The notes under the pieces: generated by a model
Told to the model about the DNA's origin: nothing
What the model saw: only the letters and a program-made list of their open reading frames with translations
Database searches by the model: none
Shown here: positions 45,303 to 53,001 of the stretch, in pieces
Position numbering within the stretch: the first letter of the stretch is position 1
Layout: the number at the start of each line of letters is the position of its first letter
Made by a program: the position numbers and the translations under genes
Assembly: GCF_004745485.1 (NCBI RefSeq)
Contig: NZ_RHFG01000024.1
Span: 1-62,756 of the forward strand
DNA: 62,756 nucleotides
Direction: 5' to 3'
DNA from: Brevibacterium sp. S22
Lineage (GTDB): Bacteria > Actinomycetota > Actinomycetes > Actinomycetales > Brevibacteriaceae

Positions 45303-46936
45303 CACCGCTCACCGTCCAGCCAGGTGTCATAGAGCTGGAAGCGCGAGGAGGCCTCGTACTTGAAGTCGTGGACATTCTTGCCGGTGCCGATCACTCCGGA
45401 GAGTTCGACGATCGGAATCGAGTAGCCTTCGTCGATGAGGATCTTCGCGGCCTTCGTGAAGTCCGCCGTGCGTTCCTTCTCGTCGAGCGTCGAGGTCGTG
45501 CGGGCGAGGATGTCGTCGAGCTTCTCCTTCTTCTTCCTCACGTTGCCGTTCTGTTCGTCGACGCCGAAGTAGTTGCGCAGAACATCGCCGTCGGCACGGG
45601 TGAGGTTGCCGAAGGTCAGCTCTTCCTTGCCCTCGGCCTGCTGGGCGGTCACCTCGGCAGTGGTCTTCTTCTCGAGCTTGAGGTCGAAACCGATCTCTCG
45701 CAGCTGCTGCTGGACGAGCTCGAGGAATGGGGCGTCCTGCCAGTAGGTCAGCGTCGTCGACAGCTTCTTGCCGCTCTTGACCCTGATGCCGTCGTCGCCG
45801 GGCTTCCAGCCGGCATCGTCGAGGAGTCTCTTCGCCCCGTCCGGGTCGTAGGCGAGCAGATCGGAGAGGTCTTCGTACTCAGGGGTCGACTTCGCCAGCA
45901 CCGAGGTGGCCGGAGCCTGGTGCTGCGAGATCACGCTCTGCAGCTGGTCGCGGTCGATGCCCTTGACGAGCGCCTGACGCACCGACCTGTCCTTGGCGAT
46001 GTTCCCGGTGAGCTTGGGCACGAGGTTGTAGACGACGCCCGGGTTCGGTCGGGAGGCGATGCCCAGTCCCTGCGCCTCGAGGGTTTTCTCGTCCTGGGAT
46101 TGGACGGAGAAGTCGACATCTACCTGCCCCGACAGCAGTGAACCGTTGCGCACCGAGGCCTCGGGGACGATGGAGAATTCGATGCCGTCGAGGTGGGCCG
46201 GCCCTTCGTGCTCGGCGATCGATGACGGCCAGTCGTAGTCGTCGAACCGGGCGAGCTCGATCGACTTGTTGTGCTCGAAGGACTTCACCTGGAACGGGCC
46301 GGTGCCGACGATGTCTCCGGTGCAGCGTTCCTCGGGGGACTTCGCGAGTGTGTCCGAGGAGTAGAAGCCCAGCGACATCGTCGACGTCGCCTGGAGGAAC
46401 TGGGCGTTGGACTTGTCGAAGGTGAATGTCACGGTCTGCTTGTCGGGAGTCTCGATCGACTTCAACCCGTCGAGGTAGGTCTGTCCCAGGGAGGCCTTCG
46501 CCCCGAGATCCTGGATCGCTTCGAAGTTCTCCTTCACCGAGGCGGAGGTGAAGTCCGTGCCGTCCTGGAACTTCACCCCGTCACGGAGGTGGAAGGTGAA
46601 GGTCTTCGCATCATCGGAGACATCCCAGCTCTCGGCGAGCCACGGCTTGATCTCCTGGGTCTCCGGATCCTGATCGGTGAGCGAGTCCGTGATCTGACGA
46701 GTGACATTGAGGGTGACGTTCGTGCCCTGCTGCTGTCCGTCGAGGCAGGTCGGATCGACGTCGTAGGCGATCTTCAGAGTTCCGCCGTCCTGAGGTGTGG
46801 CATCTTCGTCCTCGGCCTGTGCCGATCCGGAGCACCCGGCGAGGAGGAGGGAACCTGCTGCGAGCACGGCGAGAGCGAAGTGAGAGCGGCGCTGCGGCGA
46901 GCGGGTCGGAGCGGCGGGAGAGCTGATGGTGGTCAT
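45302..46936 (-). CDS. ABC transporter substrate-binding lipoprotein (SBP family 5)
   Basis: 544 aa. Lipoprotein signal with lipobox LLLAGC (lipidated Cys35), then the family-5 body: DGGTLKIAYDVDPTCLDG, PWLAESWDVSDDAKTFTFHLRDGVKF and the peptide-binding middle. It should capture the imported organosulfur (or peptide-like) compound outside the membrane. ATG 46936 follows ccaggac, a weak ribosome-binding site. First structural gene of the unit, 247 nt downstream of the leader ORF stop. Confidence 0.92.
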   Translation of the reverse strand: MTTISSPAAPTRSPQRRSHFALAVLAAGSLLLAGCSGSAQAEDEDATPQDGGTLKIAYDVDPTCLDGQQQGTNVTLNVTRQITDSLTDQDPETQEIKPWLAESWDVSDDAKTFTFHLRDGVKFQDGTDFTSASVKENFEAIQDLGAKASLGQTYLDGLKSIETPDKQTVTFTFDKSNAQFLQATSTMSLGFYSSDTLAKSPEERCTGDIVGTGPFQVKSFEHNKSIELARFDDYDWPSSIAEHEGPAHLDGIEFSIVPEASVRNGSLLSGQVDVDFSVQSQDEKTLEAQGLGIASRPNPGVVYNLVPKLTGNIAKDRSVRQALVKGIDRDQLQSVISQHQAPATSVLAKSTPEYEDLSDLLAYDPDGAKRLLDDAGWKPGDDGIRVKSGKKLSTTLTYWQDAPFLELVQQQLREIGFDLKLEKKTTAEVTAQQAEGKEELTFGNLTRADGDVLRNYFGVDEQNGNVRKKKEKLDDILARTTSTLDEKERTADFTKAAKILIDEGYSIPIVELSGVIGTGKNVHDFKYEASSRFQLYDTWLDGER

Positions 46937-47153
46937 GGGTGTCCTGGGTGGTGTCAGTGGTGGATGTGAATCAGAGGTGGTTGCGAAGGTGTCGGCGCGA
47001 GTTGCGACGATCACGGGCCGACCATTCGGCAGTGATTGCTCAACATATCGCCGGAAAGATCAAGCGCTTTCGGTTCGGCGCCCCAGAATCACGCGAGAAC
47101 GCGGAGCGTCCGGCGAGGCGAGGCGAGCGAGGCCCGACAGCCTCCGCCGCAGA

Positions 47154-47174
47154 AAAGCCCGGGCGCCCGGAATC
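47154..47174 (-). terminator. Possible attenuator hairpin after the leader ORF
   Basis: On the minus strand, the stretch ccgggcgcccgg followed by gcttttct can form a 4-5 bp GC stem with a 4-nt loop and a T-run, 10 nt beyond the leader stop. The stem is short, so this is tentative. Confidence 0.35.
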
Positions 47175-47183
47175 GGCGGGAAA

Positions 47184-47285
47184 TCAGCCGTTGACGAGCC
47201 GGAACATCGGCATGGGCATGCAACAGTCAAGAGCTTCGAACCGTGCGGACAGCGCCCAGGTCTGCGAATTCTTGAAAGCGATCAT
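47184..47285 (-). CDS. Candidate leader peptide rich in Cys and Met
   Basis: 33 codons: MIAFKNSQTW, a middle stretch, then DCCMPMPMFRLVNG and stop. Five of seven residues in CCMPMPM contain sulfur, although Cys and Met are rare codons overall. An agagg sits about 5 nt before the ATG at 47285 (a second ATG lies at 47288). It precedes the organosulfur operon in the same direction. Cysteine-responsive upstream ORFs with adjacent Cys codons are known in actinobacteria before sulfur genes. The likely role is stalling when charged tRNA-Cys or tRNA-Met is scarce. Inference; no family match could be run. Confidence 0.6.
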   Translation of the reverse strand: MIAFKNSQTWALSARFEALDCCMPMPMFRLVNG

Positions 47286-47435
47286 CATGCCCTCTGCTGA
47301 AGTGATGTCGTGGAATGTTGACGATCAACACCGTATCAGTAAACCCAATTGCTCAACAATAGTTAAGTATGATCGCCGTCATCATTCGTCACAGAACTTT
47401 CAGCCGCCCTCTTCCCATAGGCCACCCCAGGGTGT

Positions 47436-47461
47436 AATACTTAGCCGCATGGTTAAGTATT
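47436..47461. promoter_or_regulatory. ArsR-type operator overlapping the arsR start
   Basis: aatactta (47436-47443) and taagtatt (47454-47461) are a perfect inverted repeat around the ATG at 47449. The half site ttaagtat also occurs at 47363-47370. The likely use is autorepression of the ArsR gene. Confidence 0.7.
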
Positions 47462-47814
47462 CGGATGAGCTCGATGCGATGTTCTCGGCATTGGCCGACC
47501 CCACTCGCCGCAGCGTGATCGCGCGTCTCGGGCGGGGGCCGGCCAGCGTCGGAGAGCTTGCCGAGCCGTTGTCGATCTCGCTGCCGTCGTTCATGAAACA
47601 TGTGCGCAGCCTCGAATCGTGCGGCCTCATCCGGACCGAGAAGTCCGGGCGCGTGCGCACCTGTGTGCTCAACCAGGATCGGTTCCATCTGCTCTCGGGT
47701 TGGCTCGAGGAACAGCGGCGCATCTGGGAACGCGCCACCGACCGGCTCGAACAGTTCGTCACCACGGGTTCCGTCGACTCCGACGGGCCCACCCCCACAA
47801 AGGAGGAATCATGA
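47449..47814 (+). CDS. ArsR-family transcriptional regulator
   Basis: 121 aa. Winged-helix repressor: MFSALADPTRRSVIARLGRG, LAEPLSISLPSFMKHVRSLE and the wing region TEKSGRVRTCVL. No metal-binding Cys pair is visible, fitting the SRPBCC-linked ArsR subgroup. The start is set by the family and by TAATAC (47435-47440), a -10 element 8 nt before the ATG, with no Shine-Dalgarno: the mRNA is probably leaderless. Overlaps the SRPBCC gene by 4 nt. Confidence 0.9.
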   Translation: MVKYSDELDAMFSALADPTRRSVIARLGRGPASVGELAEPLSISLPSFMKHVRSLESCGLIRTEKSGRVRTCVLNQDRFHLLSGWLEEQRRIWERATDRLEQFVTTGSVDSDGPTPTKEES

Positions 47815-48302
47815 CCACTCAGCTCTCTCGCACACGAAATCAGAATCCAGACCTCGACCTCAGCATCCAGCGGATCATCCACGCCACGAAGCAGGCCATC
47901 TGGGAGGCTTGGACCACGCCGGATCAGCTGGCCCAATGGTGGATTCCGGCGCCCCTGAGTCTGCGCGTGGATTCGCTCGAGCTCGCTCCGGGCGGCGCCT
48001 TCGTCACCCGGATGAGCGAGGACGGCACCGAGTGGCATCCGCATGTCGATGCGGTGTTCCTCGTCATCGAGGAAGGCAGCCGCCTCGTGTTCACGAACGC
48101 CGTCAGCAGCTCCTGGCACCCGTCGCTGCCGGACCCGGTGGCGATGACCACCGAGATCATCCTCGGCGACCATCCCGACGGCACCGACTACCGTGCCATC
48201 GTGCGCCACGGCAGCCCGGAGCAGCGCGCCCGGCATGAAGAACTCGGGTTCTTCGACGGCTGGGGCACTGTCACCGACCAGCTGGCTGCCGCAGTGGAGT
48301 GA
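47811..48302 (+). CDS. SRPBCC domain protein (AHSA1-like)
   Basis: 163 aa. START-like fold of the Aha1 C-terminal type: IQRIIHATKQAIWEAWTTPDQLAQWW, LELAPGGAFVTRM and the C-terminal HEELGFFDGWGTVTDQLA. Paired ArsR and SRPBCC genes are common; the function is unknown. aaggagga precedes the ATG, which overlaps the arsR stop (ATGA). Its 3' end overlaps the convergent acyltransferase gene by 32 bp. Confidence 0.9.
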   Translation: MTTQLSRTRNQNPDLDLSIQRIIHATKQAIWEAWTTPDQLAQWWIPAPLSLRVDSLELAPGGAFVTRMSEDGTEWHPHVDAVFLVIEEGSRLVFTNAVSSSWHPSLPDPVAMTTEIILGDHPDGTDYRAIVRHGSPEQRARHEELGFFDGWGTVTDQLAAAVE

Positions 48303-49842
48303 GCCCGGCCGACAGGATGAGCGAACCCATCAGCAGGCCGGCCGCCACGACCGTCCAGATCATCGGCGCGATTCCGACGAGGAGGGCGATCGCAATGCCC
48401 ATCGTGGCCGCTCCGACAGCGACGATGGCGCGCGCCCGCGAGCTGAATGCCTGGACCTGGAAACCCTGCGGAAGGACAGCACGGACAAGCGCTGAGAGGC
48501 TGCGACCGACTGCGGCCAGTCGCTGTTCGGAGGGGAACGGGATCCGCTCCGCGGCCATGGCGGCCAGCGCGGAGAGTCCCATGACTGCAAGCAGCCACGG
48601 CAGACGCGTCGCCCACCACCATCCCGACTCGATCTCGGGAAGGATGAACTCGGCGACGGTGCCTGTCGGCAGGTCGAGCAGAATCCCCGTCGGGAAGCCG
48701 ACGGCTGTCTGCGCCAGCCATCCGAGAGCGCCGATGAGGACGATGACGACGCTCATATGCCACAGGTAGACCTGCATTCCGTAGGTATTGCCCCAGGCGA
48801 TGACCCGCGCCCGTAACTGGGCGGTCAGAGTTCGGGAGGTGGGGGCCGCCTCGGCGGGCGCCTCTCCTGGAACCATCGTCGACTCTGCGGACGGCTCATC
48901 GACGTTGAGCGCCTGATTCAGCCGGGCGTGGAACAGTTGCAGCACGCAGAGCTGCGCGACGCCGAGCAGGACGAGGGCGCCGGTCGGCGGATTGAGGTTG
49001 ACGAGCATATTCGGGCTGTACACCCCGGCGGCCACGAGTCCGCCGAGGAGACCCAGCGCGGCCGCAAGCGCCGTCCACACCGCGGGACGGCTGATCGGGC
49101 GGTCAACGGCATCGGCGAAGAAGAACCCGAGCTGTTGGATCAGCGGCCAGACGACGACGAAATTGAGATAGCCGAGGCCGGCAATCCCTGTCGTTCTGGC
49201 GAGAACGTCGACGGCGATGACGGCACCGGCGAGGACTGCCAGGGACCGCCTCGGCGCTCTTTCATGGAAATGGACCGCTACCGGCACCAGCGAGGACAGG
49301 CCGAGATAGACGGCGAGGAACCACAGCGGTTGGCCGATGCGGCGGCTCGCCTCGACGATGAGCTCGGACGAAACGCCCATGTCAGCGGCCGCGGACAGTC
49401 CGATTCCGGCAATGACGACGAGGACAGCTGTGGGCACGGCGAGGCGGCGCAGTCGGGCACGCAGATAGTCGGTCCAGATTCCGCCTCGAGCACGGGTACG
49501 CCGCCATCCGGTGATGCCCGCGTATCCGCCGATGATGAAGAACAGGGGCATGACCTGGAAGAACCAGGACGCTGCGGCGAATCCGGCGGTCGTCGACAGC
49601 GCGACCGTCGGCGCCACTCTACCGTCGGGACCGAGTACGGCCGCGCTCATCATAGAGTGGAGGATGACCACGACGACGAGGCAGCCGAACCGGATGAGGT
49701 CGATGGCCTGGTCGCGGTGGGGTGCGGCGGCGGTGCGGGGTTCGCGAGTCCGAGGTTCGGCGGGCGGGGCGACCGCGCTCTCGGGGGTTCGGCCGACCTC
49801 GGTGCCGGCGGGCGGGGCCGGGTCGTTGAGCATGAGTGTCAT
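48271..49842 (-). CDS. Acyltransferase-3 family membrane protein
   Basis: 523 aa, about ten membrane segments. The catalytic motif of the family, RDQAIDLIRFGCLVVVVILH, is at the N-terminus, and PLFFIIGGYAG and QVYLWHMSVVIV follow. Such proteins O-acetylate or O-acylate sugars, lipids or antibiotics. A 40-residue Pro/Ala-rich cytoplasmic tail precedes the first helix; the loop APAEAAPTSR carries a dispersed motif copy near 48847. Confidence 0.85.
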   Translation of the reverse strand: MTLMLNDPAPPAGTEVGRTPESAVAPPAEPRTREPRTAAAPHRDQAIDLIRFGCLVVVVILHSMMSAAVLGPDGRVAPTVALSTTAGFAAASWFFQVMPLFFIIGGYAGITGWRRTRARGGIWTDYLRARLRRLAVPTAVLVVIAGIGLSAAADMGVSSELIVEASRRIGQPLWFLAVYLGLSSLVPVAVHFHERAPRRSLAVLAGAVIAVDVLARTTGIAGLGYLNFVVVWPLIQQLGFFFADAVDRPISRPAVWTALAAALGLLGGLVAAGVYSPNMLVNLNPPTGALVLLGVAQLCVLQLFHARLNQALNVDEPSAESTMVPGEAPAEAAPTSRTLTAQLRARVIAWGNTYGMQVYLWHMSVVIVLIGALGWLAQTAVGFPTGILLDLPTGTVAEFILPEIESGWWWATRLPWLLAVMGLSALAAMAAERIPFPSEQRLAAVGRSLSALVRAVLPQGFQVQAFSSRARAIVAVGAATMGIAIALLVGIAPMIWTVVAAGLLMGSLILSAGLTPLRQPAGR

Positions 49843-50109
49843 GGCAGTTCCTTGTCAGAGTCGTTCAGTGCCGATCACAGGGAATCGGGGCGATGACACC
49901 GAAGTTAGGAACCGCGTCTGCCTCGGCACATCACGCCGGAGAGCCCACCTCTCCCCCGCCGACCGATACTTCCGAGGGATACCTTCGACCGGTCACCTCA
50001 TACTCGCCGCACCCGATCGTGTGAGAATGGCGATGAGCACGCACGACCACGCGGCCGCCTCGCTCGGCGACAGACGCCGAGCCCGGGCCGCCGATAATAG
50101 GAGAGAACC
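49843..50109. other. Divergent promoter region
   Basis: 267 bp between the acyltransferase and the nitronate monooxygenase starts. No gene, convincing promoter or repeat is seen. Confidence 0.4.
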
Positions 50110-51141
50110 GTGACGATCGCATTCGCGAAGACCTCACTGCCCATCATCGGTGCACCCATGGCCGGTGGGACGACGACGCCCGAACTCACCGAGGCTGTCG
50201 CCCGGGCCGGCGGATTCCCCTTCGTCGCCGGCGGGTATCTCACCGCCGAGGCTCTCGCCCCTCTTATCACACGGATGCGCGAGACGACCTCGAACTTCGG
50301 CGTCAACCTCTTCGCTCCGAATCCCGTCCCTGTCGATCGCGAGGCTTTCGACGGGTTCGTCAGTGCGCTCGAACCGGCCGCTGCCGCCCGCGAGATCACG
50401 CTCGATCCCGAACCGGTCGAGGATGACGACAACTTCGACGACAAGCTCGACTGGCTCACCGAGCACCCCGTTCCTCTGGTCTCGCTGACCTTCAATCTGC
50501 CCACCGCCGAGGCGGTCGACCGCCTCCACGCCGTCGGCACTCAGGTCGTCGCCACGGTGACCTCGGTTGCTGAGGCCCGTGCGGCCGCCGAAGTCGGGGT
50601 CGACGGGCTCATCGTCCAAGGTCCGCACGCCGGCGGACATTCGGGTACGGCCGATCCGACGCGGACCATCGAGGACCGCGCGACCGTCGATCTCGTCCGT
50701 GACATCCTCGCCGAGGTGGACCTGCCCGTGGCAGCCGGCGGCGGAGTCGACGGTGAGGCCATGGTGGGAGAGCTCCTCGGTGCGGGGGCGAGCTCAGTCG
50801 TCGTCGGCACCCTGCTTCTGCGCTCCGACGAGGCAGGAACGGCACCCACTCATCGGGCTGCACTGGCCGACGACGAGTTCACGGACACCCAGCTGACCAG
50901 GGCGTTCACCGGGCGCCCCGCGCGTGCGCTGGTCAATGACTTCGTGCGGACGTTCGACCCGATCGCCGTCGACGCCTATCCGGCCGTGCACCATCTGACG
51001 AAGGAGTTCCGCGCCGCGGCGAAGAAGGCCGATGACCCGCACGGCCTGCACCTGTGGGCCGGAACCGGATACCGCAGCGCCCAGGACGGATCCGCAGAGA
51101 CCATAGTCAAGGACCTCGGAGCCGGCTTCGCCCGCGAGTAG
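50110..51141 (+). CDS. Nitronate monooxygenase-like FMN enzyme
   Basis: 343 aa. Nitronate monooxygenase (2-nitropropane dioxygenase) family: IIGAPMAGGTTTPELTEAV, the flavin loop GLIVQGPHAGGHSG with the catalytic His, and AAGGGVDG...GASSVVVGTLLL. It oxidises nitronates such as propionate 3-nitronate. GTG 50110 has aggaga 5 nt upstream. Confidence 0.9.
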   Translation: MTIAFAKTSLPIIGAPMAGGTTTPELTEAVARAGGFPFVAGGYLTAEALAPLITRMRETTSNFGVNLFAPNPVPVDREAFDGFVSALEPAAAAREITLDPEPVEDDDNFDDKLDWLTEHPVPLVSLTFNLPTAEAVDRLHAVGTQVVATVTSVAEARAAAEVGVDGLIVQGPHAGGHSGTADPTRTIEDRATVDLVRDILAEVDLPVAAGGGVDGEAMVGELLGAGASSVVVGTLLLRSDEAGTAPTHRAALADDEFTDTQLTRAFTGRPARALVNDFVRTFDPIAVDAYPAVHHLTKEFRAAAKKADDPHGLHLWAGTGYRSAQDGSAETIVKDLGAGFARE

Positions 51142-51189
51142 TCAGCGAGCCGGCGTCCCCCGCAGACGCCCCTCTCCGAACCGCGCCGC

Positions 51190-51921
51190 TCAGTTCCCGG
51201 CGACGACCAACCCAGACTCATAGGCGGCGACGACGATCTGGGTGCGGTCGCGCAACCCGAGCTTCGACAGGATCCTCGAGACGTGGGTCTTCACGGTCTG
51301 TTCGGCGAGGTACAGCTGTTCGGCCACCTCGGCGTTGGCGTGTCCCTTCGCCACCAGGGTCATCACGTCGATCTCCCGGTCGGTGAGCTGGCCGAGCACG
51401 GCGGTGTCCTTGGCCACGGTGGGTCCGGCGACGTATTCGGCGATGAGGCGGCGGGTCACCGACGGTGCGAGCAGCGATTCCCCACCGGCGACGACGCGGA
51501 CCGCGGTGATCATGTCCTCGGCGGTGGCGTCCTTGAGGAGGAATCCGCTGGCACCGGCCCGCAGGGCTGAGAACACGTATTCGTCGGCGTCGAACGTGGT
51601 GAGCATGATGACGCGCGGGTGGTCTCCGGGCATGTTGAAGATCGCCCGGGTGGCGTCGAGACCGTTGAGCGTCGGCATCCGAATGTCCATGAGGATGACA
51701 TCGGGGCTCGTCCGGCGCACGAGGTCGACGACGGCGGATCCGTCGTCGGCGCTGCCGACGACCTGCATGTCCGACTGTGCGTCGAGCAATGCCCCGAACC
51801 CCTGCCGCACCATCGCCTGATCGTCGACGATGGCGACCCTGATCGTCGTCTCCGACGGAGGCGGCACACTCGCCGAGGCGGCTCCCCCGTCCCCGCCCAG
51901 CGCATCCTCAATTCCCGGCAT
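51190..51921 (-). CDS. NarL/LuxR-family response regulator
   Basis: 243 aa. Receiver domain with VDD acidic pocket and D79 in VILMDIRMP, then the LuxR helix-turn-helix LTDREIDVMTLVAKGHANAE. The first 25 residues are an Ala/Gly/Pro extension that contains a motif copy (51870-51883). The histidine kinase at 52998 on the other strand is the likely partner, with the DMT-type gene between them. Confidence 0.92.
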   Translation of the reverse strand: MPGIEDALGGDGGAASASVPPPSETTIRVAIVDDQAMVRQGFGALLDAQSDMQVVGSADDGSAVVDLVRRTSPDVILMDIRMPTLNGLDATRAIFNMPGDHPRVIMLTTFDADEYVFSALRAGASGFLLKDATAEDMITAVRVVAGGESLLAPSVTRRLIAEYVAGPTVAKDTAVLGQLTDREIDVMTLVAKGHANAEVAEQLYLAEQTVKTHVSRILSKLGLRDRTQIVVAAYESGLVVAGN

Positions 51922-52089
51922 GGTTCCAACCTACCGGACAGTGTGGTCACGGAACCCGCGCAATCCCCGAGAATCCGCCGACCGTGCCCGGTTTCGACCG
52001 AATTTCATCCTCATGGGTGATACGTGCGGCACCCATTTCACTCCTGCGTATGATGTGCCGGCGCATACCGCCTCCCTAATGTTCGAGTC

Positions 52090-53001
52090 ATGATCATCAC
52101 CGCCGTCATCCTCGCCACCGCCGCAGCGTTCTGCCTGGCCTTGGGAACCCACTGCCAGCAGCATGCCGTGGCCACCATGGCCCCCGGCCTGCGCCGTCAC
52201 GCCACCTGGGTCACCGGGCTCGGCCTCATGGGGCTGGTCACGGTGCTCAACGTCATCGCACTCGGACTCGGTCCGGTCTCCATCGTCCAACCCATCGGCG
52301 CGGTCTCGCTCGTCTTCGCCGTCCTCATCGGCCGGCGGTACTTCGGTCTCCGCCTCGGTGCTCCGCTGCTCATCAGCATCGCGGTCACGCTCTTCGGGAT
52401 CTTCTCCTTCGTGGCCACCTCGGCGAGGTTCGCCCACGATATCTCCGTGAACGCACAGTCGGTGACCTGGCTGCTCGCCGTGCTCATCGCCCTCACCATC
52501 TTCGCGGGGTTGTTCTCATTCAGCTCCGCCGGCCACATCCCCCGGGTCGTCATGACCGGGATCGTCTTCGGCACGGTCGCCGCGGCCACGCACGTCCTCG
52601 CCCGATCCGTCGTCATGTCGGGACTGCCCGGACTCGATACGTTCGGTCTGCGCTGGTGGGCGCTGTTGGGCGCGGTCGGCCTGGCCTCGGCGGCGGGATT
52701 CTGGCTCGTCCAGACCGCGTACGCCTGCGGTCCCGCCGAGACTGTGCTGGCCGGCCTCACGGTCATCGACCCGATCGTCGCCGTCATCATCGGTGCCGCA
52801 TTCTTCGGCGAGTACACGGGCCTGACTCCGCCGGCCACCCTCGGTCTGCTCGTCTCCGCAGCCATCGGCATCGGCGGAGTGTGGATGCTCTCGCGCTTCC
52901 ACCCGAAGGTCCTCGAATCCCGCAGCACCGCTCGCACTGACACTGAGGTCGGCACCGCGCAGACGTCCTCGCACACAGCACAGGAAGGAATCACGCTGTG
53001 A
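52090..53001 (+). CDS. DMT-family membrane protein (NIPA/EamA-like)
   Basis: 303 aa, about nine to ten hydrophobic segments in two related halves, the drug/metabolite transporter layout. GPVSIVQPIGAVSLVFAVLIG and PAETVLAGLTVIDPIVAVIIGAAFFGEY are the matching halves and recall the NIPA Mg2+-transporter-like group. The substrate is unknown. The stop overlaps the histidine kinase GTG by 4 nt. Confidence 0.8.
   Translation: MIITAVILATAAAFCLALGTHCQQHAVATMAPGLRRHATWVTGLGLMGLVTVLNVIALGLGPVSIVQPIGAVSLVFAVLIGRRYFGLRLGAPLLISIAVTLFGIFSFVATSARFAHDISVNAQSVTWLLAVLIALTIFAGLFSFSSAGHIPRVVMTGIVFGTVAAATHVLARSVVMSGLPGLDTFGLRWWALLGAVGLASAAGFWLVQTAYACGPAETVLAGLTVIDPIVAVIIGAAFFGEYTGLTPPATLGLLVSAAIGIGGVWMLSRFHPKVLESRSTARTDTEVGTAQTSSHTAQEGITL

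Larger units (their letters stand above)
46937..47448. other. 512-bp regulatory gap between the organosulfur operon and arsR
   Basis: It contains the leader ORF (47184-47285), a short GC hairpin with a T-run after its stop (47156-47176 on the minus strand), a ttgttg/gatacg promoter-like pair near 47330-47360 on the minus strand, and operator-like ttaagtat repeats near arsR. No other gene is visible. Confidence 0.55.

Noticed and set aside
46939..47448. N-terminal extension of ArsR reading from 46939
   Set aside because: The family start, the -10 element and the operator all place the start at 47449; the upstream frame overlaps the organosulfur leader on the other strand.
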